Shown here one piece after another: positions 41,404 through 50,853 of a stretch of 64,000 nucleotides of DNA. The notes beneath the pieces were generated by a model. It was not told where the DNA came from. It saw only the letters and a program-made list of their open reading frames with translations, and did no database searches. This stretch comes from an uncultured Glaciecola sp. (GTDB lineage: Bacteria; Pseudomonadota; Gammaproteobacteria; Enterobacterales; Alteromonadaceae). The stretch lies in contig CAJQOP010000075.1 of assembly GCA_905479945.1 (NCBI GenBank), positions 1-64,000 of the forward strand. Direction: 5' to 3'. The first letter of the stretch is position 1. Every line of letters starts with the position of its first letter. The translations under genes and the position numbers were made by a program.

Positions 41404-41910
41404 ATGAGCGATGAAAATTGCAATAAAGAGTCCGGTAAAGAGTCTGGTAAAGAGCCCGGTAAAGAGCTCGATAAAAAATCAAAGGTTGAAGCAGATGATG
41501 CTTCAACCTTTTCTACTTCCCCTGATACAACTAATAGCGAAGTTGATGACGTGCCTGTGAGCGTTTCTGCAACTGAAATGCCAAGCGATGACGCAACTGA
41601 GCCTCCAATTGATATTACGGTTGACGCAGCCGCTGCTGTCGCCTCCGAGCCAAGTTCTAAGCAAGGACAAGCTCAGACTCAGGTCAATAACCCTCTGCAT
41701 GGCGTCAAACTACAAACAATTGTGGAAGAATTAGAAGCAAAGTATGGTTGGGATGGTTTGGCTTACCGTATCAATATTAAGTGCTTTAAATCAGACCCAT
41801 CAGTTAAAAGTAGCTTGAAATTTCTACGTAGAACACCTTGGGCTCGCGACAAAGTTGAACGTTTGTATTTAAAAACTTTTCATAAAAAATATCGACCTGA
41901 ATCATATTGA
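41404..41910 (+). CDS. VF530-like DNA-binding protein with long N-terminus
   Basis: 168 residues. The last 70 ([33 protein letters not shown]...[20 protein letters not shown]) are the complete VF530/DUF2132 domain, a small helical DNA-binding fold. VF530 is normally only 70-80 residues. The first 95 residues here are disordered and acidic, starting with three KESGKE(S/P)GKE-type repeats. Function of the extension unknown. It is 23 bases after the TonB-like gene but is probably not part of the machine. Confidence 0.9.
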   Translation: MSDENCNKESGKESGKEPGKELDKKSKVEADDASTFSTSPDTTNSEVDDVPVSVSATEMPSDDATEPPIDITVDAAAAVASEPSSKQGQAQTQVNNPLHGVKLQTIVEELEAKYGWDGLAYRINIKCFKSDPSVKSSLKFLRRTPWARDKVERLYLKTFHKKYRPESY

Positions 41911-41947
41911 GATGGTTATAATAATTTTTTGGTAAGGAGTAAATAGA

Positions 41948-42676
41948 ATGCAGTTACTTTTTAAGTTAATAAAACTGAGTTTTATCTTCCTCGCAATATT
42001 AATTATAAGTGCGTGCGGTTCAACGGTGAGTCAATCGACGAGTTCAGCAGATCGAAATCGCCAAGAAGCTCAAAGCAAACAGCAAATTCTCAATTACGCC
42101 AAAGCAGATGCCGATTATAAAATCTTGATTGCTAAGTTTGAAAAATATGGCTCTCAAGCTAGCGACTTTGATCAAATCATTCGTATTTATCCTCTTACCA
42201 GAACATACAGCCCATATGCCAATGTTGAGCAAGCTCAAAAGCTAATTGCGTTTGATAGCATGGAGAAAGCGAATTGGGATGCTTGCTTACAAGCTACCAG
42301 CACAATACTTGAAGAGAACTACACAAGTTTAACAGGACATTACGGCGCAATGGTTTGTCATTTTGAGTCTGGTAAGAACCTTATAGGTGAGCACCATAAT
42401 TCAATTTTAGACGGCTTCATAGACGCCATTTGGCGATCAGGTGACGGAAAAACACCGGCGACTGCATTTTATATCACCAGCACCAATGACTTATACGCGT
42501 TCGTTCAGCTCAATGGCATGATCGCGACGGGGCAGTCTTTGGTTTATCACGAACAACGCCCGATGGATGCAGTTACAGTTGAAGACCCACAAACAAAGAC
42601 AGAAAGTACATGGTACTTCGATGTAACTGCACAATTTAGACGCGGTATTTTGGATGATCTGGAAAGTCGTTTGTAA
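41948..42676 (+). CDS. DUF4919-type lipoprotein
   Basis: 242 residues. Lipobox IISAC in the first 25 residues. Mature part: ILNYAKADADYKILIAKFEKYG...YPLTRTYSPYANVEQAQKLI...GHYGAMVCHFESG, and FYITSTNDLYAFVQLNGMIATGQSLVYHEQRPMDAV, matching DUF4919, a helical family of unknown function. GGTAAGGAGTAAATAGA upstream of the ATG. Alone in its unit. Confidence 0.82.
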   Translation: MQLLFKLIKLSFIFLAILIISACGSTVSQSTSSADRNRQEAQSKQQILNYAKADADYKILIAKFEKYGSQASDFDQIIRIYPLTRTYSPYANVEQAQKLIAFDSMEKANWDACLQATSTILEENYTSLTGHYGAMVCHFESGKNLIGEHHNSILDGFIDAIWRSGDGKTPATAFYITSTNDLYAFVQLNGMIATGQSLVYHEQRPMDAVTVEDPQTKTESTWYFDVTAQFRRGILDDLESRL

Positions 42677-42747
42677 GTGTCGCACAAATGCGCTTATTTC
42701 AATTCCAGAGAGGATTGTGACAATACAGTCATACCCTAATCAGTAAA

Positions 42748-43011
42748 CTAGCGTTTTCTTACCGGTTTATACTGAGTGGAACAATACCCTCTGCTAACAT
42801 CTGGGCTTCGAAGTTTTAGGTGTTTGGTTTTGCGACCGCTCACTCTAGCGCGCCAATTATTGAAGGTTTTACGTTTTATATTGCGACGCATCAAATCAAT
42901 AACTTCAGGCTCAGATACACCAAACAGACGTTCAATAGCTTCAAAGGGCGTGCGGTCTTCCCAAGCCATTTCGATAATTCGTGAGGTTTCTTCTTCGTTA
43001 AATTGATTCAT
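42748..43011 (-). CDS. TIGR03643 family protein
   Basis: 87 residues from MNQFNEEE; longer starts lack a better RBS. The sequence RIIEMAWEDRTPFEAIERLFGVSEPEVIDLMR is the hallmark of TIGR03643 (DUF2805), with an HTH-like core; the basic C-terminus (RVSGRKTKHLKL) suggests nucleic-acid contact. Function unknown; commonly a lone gene. The start is uncertain because no clear Shine-Dalgarno is present. Confidence 0.87.
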   Translation of the reverse strand: MNQFNEEETSRIIEMAWEDRTPFEAIERLFGVSEPEVIDLMRRNIKRKTFNNWRARVSGRKTKHLKLRSPDVSRGYCSTQYKPVRKR

Positions 43012-43265
43012 TTTTTGCTTAAAACTTGTTTGCATACAGTTTTTACTCAAAAGCACTAAATTTGGATTAATTAGTATTGTAGGAAATACTCACATGCTTG
43101 CCAACATTACTAAAGTGATAAAACTCATTTGTTAACTGTGTATGAAACTCCATACGTATTTATTTATTATCAACCGTAATTATGAACTATTATATGAATT
43201 GAAGAGTGAAAGTGTTGTAGCTTCTAGTAGTTTCATTACAATTGTCAGCTAATCAGTTATTCGCG

Positions 43266-46133
43266 ATGCGGCCATATACCAGGTGTCATATTTTGATTCG
43301 AAATGAATTTATAAAAAATACCATAGATTGTTTACCCATAAGCATTGCCTTATTGACCCTTGACGGTTCAGTCATTCAGTGCAATGAGGTTTGGCAAAAA
43401 AATATTAGTAAATTCAGTACGCAGAGTATTTTCACTGCAACAAATGAGACTTGGCCTAGCAACTCTCTTTCAAATAAGCAATTGTTGAAAGATATTCTAA
43501 ACACATTGCAATCGATCAAAATAGGTACAACAAACCCACCTACGGTTCGCAGTTCATTTGTTTTTCAAGGTTATCAGCATAAAGTTTTTTGTACGATCAA
43601 TGTCTGTGCTGGTGACGATAACGACTTTATTGTCGTCAGTATAAGTATTTTAATGGACGGCCTGTCTGGCACCAACAAAGCTTTTCAGCTTCGGCGCGAC
43701 GAAACGATGGTTTTGAACTCCTTGTCAGAGGGCGTAGTTATTCAAGATGCTCACGGCGTTATAACTGCTAATAATCCGGCATCAGAAACAATTCTTGGCA
43801 TAACTAGTGCCCAAATGCGAGGTTTAGACGGCGCTGATCCTCTCTGGGGGACAATAACGAGTGAAGGCAAACCTTGCCCACCCGAGCAGCAGCCATCGTG
43901 TTTAGCAATTGCGACAGGCAAACCTGTATATGATTTTATTATGGGCGTAAATGGCCCTGAGGGATCAGTTCGTTGGCTCAAAATGAATTCCCAACCAGTG
44001 TTTGCAGAGGGTGCAACGAAACCTCACGTAACGGTAAGTTCCTTTATTGATATAACCCAAGAAAAACTTCGTCAAAAAACCTTGGTGAATCTCTCGGAAA
44101 GGCTGCAGTTAGCTTTACATACAGCCCAATCGGGTATCTGGGAGTACGATTCTAAAATAGATTTACTTACTTGGGATGAAGCTACGTTTAGTATTTTTGA
44201 TATAAGTCCAGACGCGTTTAACTCTCGATTGTCCGACTTTGTTAAAATAATTCACGATGATGATCGTCAATCAACATTAGAAGCCTTTACTAATGCACTA
44301 AGGAACAAAAAAGGGGTCACCCTTGAGTTTCGTATTGTCGATTCAAAGAACAACATTAAACATGTTTATTCCGCCGCAGAAGTCATCTTGGGTGAAAACG
44401 GTGAAAGCGATATCCTGATTGGAATTAATCGCGATATCAGTCCAGAAATAAAAGCTAAAAAACAGCTCGAAAAAAGTCGCAATGAACTGCTTCAATTCAT
44501 TAGTGGCATGCCTGTTGCCGTGTTTTCAGTTATCGACAATCAAATTACTATTAATCAAAGAGGTGAGCTTGTAACCGGTTTTTCAAATACTGAACTGCTG
44601 ACGGTAAGCGACTTCTTTAGATTACTTTTTGATGGTGACTTACAAGTAAATCCGGATTTTTATGAAAGTGTTACCCGAAAAACAAACCTTCAAGCACCAA
44701 GCACCATGCAGATTAGTCGAAAAGATGATGCTTTAAGATGGGTTACGTTTGAGGGCTGTCAGTTAGGTGATCGTCAAGCTTGGGTCATGATAGATGTTAC
44801 TGAACAAATATTAGCTGAGGAAGGCCTAAAAAAACTCGCATTTTTCGATAGTTTATCAGGGCTCCCTAATCGAAATTCAGTCGAGCAACAAGTGGTCCAA
44901 ATGCTTGACGAAGCTGATTCCGAAGGCACTAAATTGGGCCTCTTAGTAATTGATCTTGATTCCTTTAAGAATGTGAATGATACCTACGGCCATATTGTGG
45001 GGGATCATCTGTTGCAAAGAGTTTCTAAGCGTCTCAAAAAGAGAGTTAGAGCATGCGACATTATTGGTAGAATTGGTGGTGATGAATTCATGGTCATCGT
45101 CAGGCAACTGTCCAGCGAAGAAGAACTCATTGAAATTGCAAATAACTTTATCAATGCGTTTAATACGCCGGTTGTTTTAGTTAATGATGTACAGTTATCT
45201 TTAAACGTAACTATAACGGTAGGTGCGAGCTGCTACCCTGAGCACGGCACTGATTATGTGCGTTTATTTAGGAACGCTGATACCGCCCTGTACAATGCGA
45301 AAGCGATGGGTAAAAACAGAGCCCAGATTTACAAGAAAGAATTTACACAAGCATTGCAAACCCAACTTAAATTAGAGCAAAACATTGAAAAAGCAATTGA
45401 AGAAGAAGCTTTTTCTTTGTATTTCCAGCCGATTGTTGATTGTTCTAGTAACCAAATTCTCAGTGCTGAGTGTTTAATGCGTTGGATTGATCCAGAGGCT
45501 GGCTTTATCGCGCCTGATCAATTCATATGTGCAGCCGAAAGCACAGGTCAAATAGTACGACTGGGTAAATGGGTCATACAAAAATCATTTAAGGAATTTG
45601 TCCGCTGGCAGCAAAACGGTATTGAACTAAACTACCTTGCAATTAATTTATCGCCCGTGCAGTTTAATGACAGCTCGCTTATTAAAGTAATTACGAATGC
45701 ATTGGCTGAAACAGGGGTTAAGCCCGAAAAAATTGTGTTAGAAATTACGGAAGGCATGCTGGTACATAACCAAACGCATACCAAGAAAATTTTACAAGAG
45801 CTCAAACGACTGGGTATCAGGCTGGCAATTGACGATTTTGGTACCGGATATTCCTCATTGGCTTATTTAAAAGATTTCGACGTTGATATTCTTAAAATCG
45901 ACCGCAGTTTTATTATGGATATCCCTGGAAGTGCAACAGATGTTCAGATTGCAGGTGCAATTATATCAATGGCTAAAGATTTGAATCTGAAAGTTGTAGC
46001 TGAAGGTGTTGAAACGTCCGACCAACTAGAGTTTTTGCGAGAGCATAACTGCAACACTTATCAAGGATACTTCAAAAGCCCTGCCGTATGCAGTGAGGAC
46101 TTCATCGCATTATATAAGCAAGACCTGAATTGA
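43266..46133 (+). CDS. PAS-GGDEF-EAL cyclic-di-GMP protein
   Basis: 955 residues if started at this ATG; a TTG at 43242 is also possible, and neither has a clear RBS. Order: about four PAS domains (residues roughly 10-110, 140-270, 280-400, 410-520), GGDEF (RIGGDEFMVIV at 45075-45089) and EAL. An inhibitory I-site RACD stands five residues before GGDEF. In the EAL domain the name motif is ECL (45468-45476), but the other catalytic parts (LEITEG, IDDFGTGYSSL, KIDRSF, AEGVET) are intact, so phosphodiesterase activity is still likely. No membrane span, so cytoplasmic sensing. Stand-alone gene. Confidence 0.93.
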   Translation: MRPYTRCHILIRNEFIKNTIDCLPISIALLTLDGSVIQCNEVWQKNISKFSTQSIFTATNETWPSNSLSNKQLLKDILNTLQSIKIGTTNPPTVRSSFVFQGYQHKVFCTINVCAGDDNDFIVVSISILMDGLSGTNKAFQLRRDETMVLNSLSEGVVIQDAHGVITANNPASETILGITSAQMRGLDGADPLWGTITSEGKPCPPEQQPSCLAIATGKPVYDFIMGVNGPEGSVRWLKMNSQPVFAEGATKPHVTVSSFIDITQEKLRQKTLVNLSERLQLALHTAQSGIWEYDSKIDLLTWDEATFSIFDISPDAFNSRLSDFVKIIHDDDRQSTLEAFTNALRNKKGVTLEFRIVDSKNNIKHVYSAAEVILGENGESDILIGINRDISPEIKAKKQLEKSRNELLQFISGMPVAVFSVIDNQITINQRGELVTGFSNTELLTVSDFFRLLFDGDLQVNPDFYESVTRKTNLQAPSTMQISRKDDALRWVTFEGCQLGDRQAWVMIDVTEQILAEEGLKKLAFFDSLSGLPNRNSVEQQVVQMLDEADSEGTKLGLLVIDLDSFKNVNDTYGHIVGDHLLQRVSKRLKKRVRACDIIGRIGGDEFMVIVRQLSSEEELIEIANNFINAFNTPVVLVNDVQLSLNVTITVGASCYPEHGTDYVRLFRNADTALYNAKAMGKNRAQIYKKEFTQALQTQLKLEQNIEKAIEEEAFSLYFQPIVDCSSNQILSAECLMRWIDPEAGFIAPDQFICAAESTGQIVRLGKWVIQKSFKEFVRWQQNGIELNYLAINLSPVQFNDSSLIKVITNALAETGVKPEKIVLEITEGMLVHNQTHTKKILQELKRLGIRLAIDDFGTGYSSLAYLKDFDVDILKIDRSFIMDIPGSATDVQIAGAIISMAKDLNLKVVAEGVETSDQLEFLREHNCNTYQGYFKSPAVCSEDFIALYKQDLN

Positions 46134-46212
46134 TGTTTACGGGGCTTAGGTCTTTTTCTCGCGCTTAGCGACCCTTAGCTAAGCTCTCCCTTCATATTTA
46201 TAGCTAGCTTAC

Positions 46213-48456
46213 TTAATTGCAGTCGATGCGCTTTTCATTGATCATGTTTAATAATTCCTTCGCGGCAACTGCGTCGGACATTGCTCTGTGATGTCGCTGC
46301 ATATCGATGCCAAAATGCCTTGTCAGGTTGGCCAATGAATATGATGCTAGGCCTTTGTAGTGTTTACGCATTTCTCTAACGGTACATAGCTTAGGGCGGC
46401 GATAATGACGTTCTAAGCGATTAAATTCCTCCTTGATAAAGCCATAATCAAAGTTGACATTATGTGCCACAAATACACAACCTTCGGTAAATGCATCGAT
46501 GTCATCAGCCACTTCTGCAAATAAGGGAGCCGTGCTCACCATTTCATTATCAATACCTGTTAAAGCCGTAATATTTTGTGGTATCCGGCGCTGCGGATTT
46601 ATAAGTGACTGCCATTCGGCCACGACTTCGCCACCAATCACTTTAACAATCCCTACTTCAGTAATTCGATGGTGCTGTGCTTTGCCGCCGGTGGTTTCTA
46701 TATCTATGACTGCGTAAGGCTGCATAGGGTCGATTGTCCAGTTGACGTTAGTTATACGAACGTCAAAGCCCAGACTTTGTAGCTTTTGAATGCTCAGCAG
46801 CTGATTTCGACGTAGTTGATCGCCTTCTGATTTAATTTCTTCAAAGCGCAGTTTTTGACTTTCGATTACCATCAGATCAGGAAAACCATCGCTCAAATTA
46901 TTCCAGTCTTGAGTCATAGATTTTAGCAAAGAGAGTATTGGTGCAAGCTCAGTAAAATTAATTAACAAAGTTAAACGTTCTAATATGTTTTTCCGCCAGC
47001 GAAATATAATGTTTCCTTGGCCATAGTGTTTTAAGGCAGCCTGCGTTAATTGCTGAATCAATTTGTTCTTGCTTGTCGTGCTTGCGAGGCGCTGTTCTAT
47101 CTGCTCAGGAGCGCTTTCATAAAATTGATTGGTTTTTAGTGATGCAGGCACATGATCAAATTCATTGGTTAATCCTAAGCCCTCCAATTCGAATATTTCA
47201 TGCCAAAAGTATAAGCCAAACAAGCAGCGCCAAATTTCGTTTTCAGTACGAAAAGCTTGCCAACCATTTTGCTCATAACGCGCAACAACACCTCTTTCAA
47301 CGGCACCCTTATGCATTTCATCAATGGCAATTGTTTGACTATTTTGACGCAACATATCAGTTAATACACTCGTACGTTTTTTATGGAACTTACGCGCTAG
47401 AAAGTCTTCAGCGAAAGCAAGTAAGTCTTCCGATAGGGGCGCTTGTATCATGTTTTCAAGTTCGTTTTCGACTTCCTTGGTATCGCCTTGCTTGTAGGCT
47501 TCTCTTACCCACTTTTCTTGGGCTGTGTCGGTATTAATGCTTTTTAGCAAGATGATGGCGTTTGATGCATCTTCACTTAGCAATTCGGTCGCCAATGTTA
47601 GTTGTAGCTTTGCTTCTACCTCTAAGGCTTTTGTGCCAACGGCTTGTGGCATGCTTGCTAGCTGACTAAGTATATATCTATGCTTCCGGCTTTTTGTGGG
47701 CTCAGCCCTTGTAGCTTCAGTGTTTATAACGGCCTTTTTTATTATGCCGACTTCGTTTTTCAGTAGACCGAGTTGACTCTTTACTTCTTCGTATTGAGAA
47801 TGCAGGGTGAACGTGGATTTCGCGCTTTCAATATCGGCGAACCTTGCCATAACCTGTGCCTGTTCTTTGCGTGTGCGCATAACACCTAAATCTCGCATTG
47901 AAAACTGGTTTAGTTTTGCATGAAAATTTCCAAAATAAAGGTATAGAAAATACCTGATTGCTTGTTCAAAATTACCTTGCCAATAGTCTTTAGCTAGGCT
48001 TGTTTTACAAATATTCTTGGCTTCAGCTCCACTTAAAACACATTCTATAAGTTTAGCTTTTGGCTGTGATTTTTTGTATTCAAGTGATGGCGTGTTAGTA
48101 AAACAAGGCGCGTTTAGCTCATCTATTACCTGAATAATTTCATCTTTGGTCAGGTGCTCGACAAAATCGACTGCGGAAACCGATGCCAAAGGGATAAACC
48201 AACCTTGATCAAACAAGAAATAAAAATTTACGTCAATGTTATTAATTTCTTCATATTGATAGCTTGTAGGCTTTACAAATATCGATTTACGATTGATAAA
48301 GCGCACAACTAGGCACTGCTGATCTTGCGATAGCGCCATGAAGTCGCGCAAGAACAAGCGGTCATTTTCATCTAGTAATGCTTCACAAGGGCCGGTCACA
48401 AATTTTATAAATTCATGAAAGTGGCTCAAATAGTAATAAGTTGGTAAGGCTCGCAC
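46213..48456 (-). CDS. FAN1-like nuclease fused to DnaQ-type exonuclease
   Basis: 747 residues. The N-terminus (PTYYYLSHFHEFIKFVTG...LLDENDRLFLRDFMAL) matches the start of bacterial FAN1 homologues. The VRR-NUC core follows: GFPDLMVI with Asp527, FEEIK with Glu540 and Lys542, then GDQLRRNQ. From residue 582 a DEDDh exonuclease is attached: VIDIETTGG (Asp585, Glu587), VNFDYGF (Asp670) and HHRAMSDA (His723, Asp728). All catalytic residues appear present in both. FAN1 alone is about 550 residues, so the C-terminal part is a fusion. Likely role: repair of branched or cross-linked DNA. Confidence 0.87.
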   Translation of the reverse strand: MRALPTYYYLSHFHEFIKFVTGPCEALLDENDRLFLRDFMALSQDQQCLVVRFINRKSIFVKPTSYQYEEINNIDVNFYFLFDQGWFIPLASVSAVDFVEHLTKDEIIQVIDELNAPCFTNTPSLEYKKSQPKAKLIECVLSGAEAKNICKTSLAKDYWQGNFEQAIRYFLYLYFGNFHAKLNQFSMRDLGVMRTRKEQAQVMARFADIESAKSTFTLHSQYEEVKSQLGLLKNEVGIIKKAVINTEATRAEPTKSRKHRYILSQLASMPQAVGTKALEVEAKLQLTLATELLSEDASNAIILLKSINTDTAQEKWVREAYKQGDTKEVENELENMIQAPLSEDLLAFAEDFLARKFHKKRTSVLTDMLRQNSQTIAIDEMHKGAVERGVVARYEQNGWQAFRTENEIWRCLFGLYFWHEIFELEGLGLTNEFDHVPASLKTNQFYESAPEQIEQRLASTTSKNKLIQQLTQAALKHYGQGNIIFRWRKNILERLTLLINFTELAPILSLLKSMTQDWNNLSDGFPDLMVIESQKLRFEEIKSEGDQLRRNQLLSIQKLQSLGFDVRITNVNWTIDPMQPYAVIDIETTGGKAQHHRITEVGIVKVIGGEVVAEWQSLINPQRRIPQNITALTGIDNEMVSTAPLFAEVADDIDAFTEGCVFVAHNVNFDYGFIKEEFNRLERHYRRPKLCTVREMRKHYKGLASYSLANLTRHFGIDMQRHHRAMSDAVAAKELLNMINEKRIDCN

Positions 48457-48651
48457 AGGATATTCAGTCTAAGTTTGGAGTAAAGTTCCTTTTTAGCATA
48501 CTAAATAACTGGCTATTTATACAGTGTTTAATTATTGAGATATTTTGTCTGCAATACGTCCAAGTTTGATTTATTTTCGTACTATGTTTTGTGTAAGAGT
48601 TATTCACGCCATTAATAAGATGGTTTTAGACAATAAGTATGGTGTAAGACA

Positions 48652-48843
48652 ATGAGTTTGAGTAGTGCGGTTAAATTTGAGTGCCCCTATTGTATGACCT
48701 ACAACGATTTAGAAATTGATGAAGCAAATGATATTGGTCAGCAGCAAATAGTTGATTGTCAGATCTGCTGTTCGCCGATCGAGATTTTGTTAATAGACAA
48801 TGGCTACGGTATAGAGATTATAGCCAAGAGAGACGATGATTAG
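48652..48843 (+). CDS. CPXCG-motif cysteine-rich protein
   Basis: 63 residues with a zinc-ribbon pattern: CPYC at 11-14 and CQIC/C near 36-40, followed by EILL and a terminal strand. This matches the small CPXCG-motif family, in which the second half CxxCCxP is usual. Role unknown. Overlaps the next gene by 8 bases, so both are probably co-translated. Confidence 0.85.
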   Translation: MSLSSAVKFECPYCMTYNDLEIDEANDIGQQQIVDCQICCSPIEILLIDNGYGIEIIAKRDDD

Positions 48844-49549
48844 CATGAATGACAAGGTCGGTAATAGTAAGCAAGATGCAAGCAACAGCGGCGCTGAGCC
48901 CAAGTACTACAATGCAAGTGACATTGAAAACATGGCGCAACGTGTTAGGGCTAATTTCATTAATTCACTTTCCGGATTTAAAAGTGGCAATTTGATTGGC
49001 ACTCGCAGCCCTGATGGGATTGATAATCTGGCCGTGGTTAGTTCCGTATTTCATATTGGAGCGCACCCGCCTCTACTTGGCATGATAATGCGTCCGCACA
49101 CTGTTGCGCGCGACACACTGCAGAACATAAAAGAGACGGGTGAATACACTATTAACCACATTTGCCATTCTATTGTGGATAAGGCTCATCAGTGTTCAGC
49201 AAGGTACGACAGTCAATTAAGTGAATTTGAAGAGGTTGGCTTGAGCCCACAAAGAACTGATCAAGTAAAAGCGCCCTATGTGCTCGAAGCAAGTATCAAA
49301 TTGGGTATGCAAGTACAGGACATACAATTACTGGCGATTAATAAGACTGAATTGGTTATTGGTCAAATAGTTGAAGTGATTATTGAGTCAAAGTGGATGA
49401 GCGAAGACGGCTTCGTTGATATTGAGGGCGCGGGATCTGTTGCTGTGTCGGCGCTGGACTCTTATCATTTCACTGAGCGTATTGCGCGTCTGGGTTATGC
49501 AAAAGTAGGCGAGCAGTTTATTGAGATCCCTGTGAAAAAATCATTTTAA
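48836..49549 (+). CDS. Flavin reductase-like FMN-binding protein
   Basis: 237 residues (MISMNDKV; a second ATG at 48845 is possible). The split-barrel pattern is clear: SGFKSGNLIGTRSPDGIDNLAVVSSVFHIGAHPPLLGMIMRP, then GEYTINHI and the SIKLGMQVQDIQL strands. These proteins bind FMN and act as reductases or oxygenase partners; here the substrate is not predictable. Possibly coupled with the zinc-ribbon protein upstream. Confidence 0.87.
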   Translation: MISMNDKVGNSKQDASNSGAEPKYYNASDIENMAQRVRANFINSLSGFKSGNLIGTRSPDGIDNLAVVSSVFHIGAHPPLLGMIMRPHTVARDTLQNIKETGEYTINHICHSIVDKAHQCSARYDSQLSEFEEVGLSPQRTDQVKAPYVLEASIKLGMQVQDIQLLAINKTELVIGQIVEVIIESKWMSEDGFVDIEGAGSVAVSALDSYHFTERIARLGYAKVGEQFIEIPVKKSF

Positions 49550-49657
49550 ATTTGCTGTGTCAGAATAATCAAAGAATTTGCTTAATTTAACTAGAAGGAT
49601 CCTAATTCTTTGTGTATAAGTATTAATAGAAGTTAACAACAACAATACACTTCCCCA

Positions 49658-49682
49658 AAAACTCGTCTTTCTGACGAGTTTT
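49658..49682 (+). terminator. Rho-independent-like terminator
   Basis: AAAACTCGTC-TTTCT-GACGAGTTTT, a perfect 10-bp stem with a 5-base loop. The A/T ends let it work both ways. It closes the flavin reductase unit and lies upstream of the HiPIP gene. Confidence 0.75.
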
Positions 49683-49747
49683 CGCGTTTTAGGGGTAATG
49701 TAAAAAAGAATCATTTTTATTTTCGTCTACAAATTGGGATATACACT

Positions 49748-50041
49748 ATGAATAACGTAAATCGTCGCGACTTTTTAAAATTATCAGGATCAACCGTCAT
49801 TGGCCTAACATTAGGTGGCGTTGCATTGCGCGCTAATGCACAAGAGCAAGTTAAACTAGACGATCCAACTGCCATCGCACTAAAGTATGTGCATGCATCA
49901 AAAGTTGAAGGTCAATATTGTGATAATTGCCAATACATAACAGGTGAAGATGGCAAAGAGTGGCGTCCATGTGGGATCTTCCCAGGTAAAGTAGTTGCTG
50001 CCAAAGGCTGGTGTTCAGCTTGGATGAAGAAAACGGGCTAG
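49748..50041 (+). CDS. High-potential iron-sulfur protein (HiPIP)
   Basis: 97 residues. A Tat signal with NRRDFLKLSG and cleavage near RANA-QE exports it folded. Four cysteines, 58, 61, 75 and 89 (CDNC, RPCG, GWCS), with spacing CxxC-x13-C-x13-C bind one 4Fe-4S cluster. HiPIPs carry electrons in the periplasm between cytochrome complexes. Stand-alone, bounded by two terminators. It is 9 kb away from the redox cluster and its partner is unknown. Confidence 0.93.
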   Translation: MNNVNRRDFLKLSGSTVIGLTLGGVALRANAQEQVKLDDPTAIALKYVHASKVEGQYCDNCQYITGEDGKEWRPCGIFPGKVVAAKGWCSAWMKKTG

Positions 50042-50073
50042 CCTGAACGTCCACAGTTAAATCATATTGAAAG

Positions 50074-50111
50074 GCCGCTAGTACTTATTTAGTTATTAGC
50101 GGCTTTTTTTT
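50074..50111 (+). terminator. Terminator after HiPIP
   Basis: GCCGCTA...TAGCGGC followed by eight T residues, the standard Rho-independent form. Confidence 0.85.
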
Positions 50112-50265
50112 GCGTCCATTTTGGTGAATTTGGATTATTTGCTAAGGTTCTTTATCACAGCTTCTTATCACAGCAATATCTAATATTAACCTACACTATA
50201 AATACCCATTAAAAAATGTAAGCATGGGTAAGCCTTAATTGAATAAGCAGAATAGGAGCAAAGCA

Positions 50266-50628
50266 ATGGATAACTCACAGCATGAAAAACTTAACTATGT
50301 GGAGTTTGCAGCAAAAGACTTGAAAGCAACCAGTGATTTCTTTAACAATGCGTTTTCTTGGGACTTCACTTGGTACGGTGATGACTATGTATCATTTAGC
50401 AATGAAGGACTGGATGGAGGTTTTTATAAAGCTAATTTGCAAACACGCGAAGACGAAGGTGGTGCTTTATTGATTTTCTATTCGAATGATTTGGAAGGGT
50501 CGATGCGTAAAGTAGAAAAAGCGGGTGGTAAAATTACCAAAGCTATTTTTTCTTTTCCTGGCGGCAGGCGCTTTCATTTTCACGAACCAAGTGGCAATGA
50601 GTTTGCGGTTTGGTCTGATCCTGAGTAA
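50266..50628 (+). CDS. VOC family protein
   Basis: 120 residues from the ATG preceded by TAGGAGCAAAGCA; the frame open from a TTG at 50239 is less likely. LNYVEFAAKDLKATSDFFNNAFSWDF, then FYSNDLEGSMRKVEKAGGKI and FHFHEPSGNEFAVWSD have the two-half VOC fold. It resembles the YdeS/glyoxalase-like single-domain members; substrate unknown. Not close to the VOC protein at 14066. Confidence 0.9.
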   Translation: MDNSQHEKLNYVEFAAKDLKATSDFFNNAFSWDFTWYGDDYVSFSNEGLDGGFYKANLQTREDEGGALLIFYSNDLEGSMRKVEKAGGKITKAIFSFPGGRRFHFHEPSGNEFAVWSDPE

Positions 50629-50853
50629 TTCGCTAGATGTCATTTCCTCGATTCTGCTGCGGTCGCAGGCTCAGTATCCGTAATAGCCATACAAAAATAA
50701 GGACCTAGTAAGATGAATTGGCCCTTATTACTTCAGTCAAGAAAGTCGAGACTATTGATCATTGTATTGTGGTTTTGGCATTTTATTCGCGTATATTTTT
50801 TTATAGTCTATTGTTAACACGATGTTAAACTAAAAAAATAAAGGACGATAACA
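50629..50853. other. Intergenic region with inverted repeat
   Basis: AATAAGG...CCTTATT (about 50696-50729) forms a 7-bp stem and may end the VOC unit; no T-run follows. TTGTTAACACGATGTTAAAC near the next gene is another short inverted repeat and may be part of the promoter region. Confidence 0.35.
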
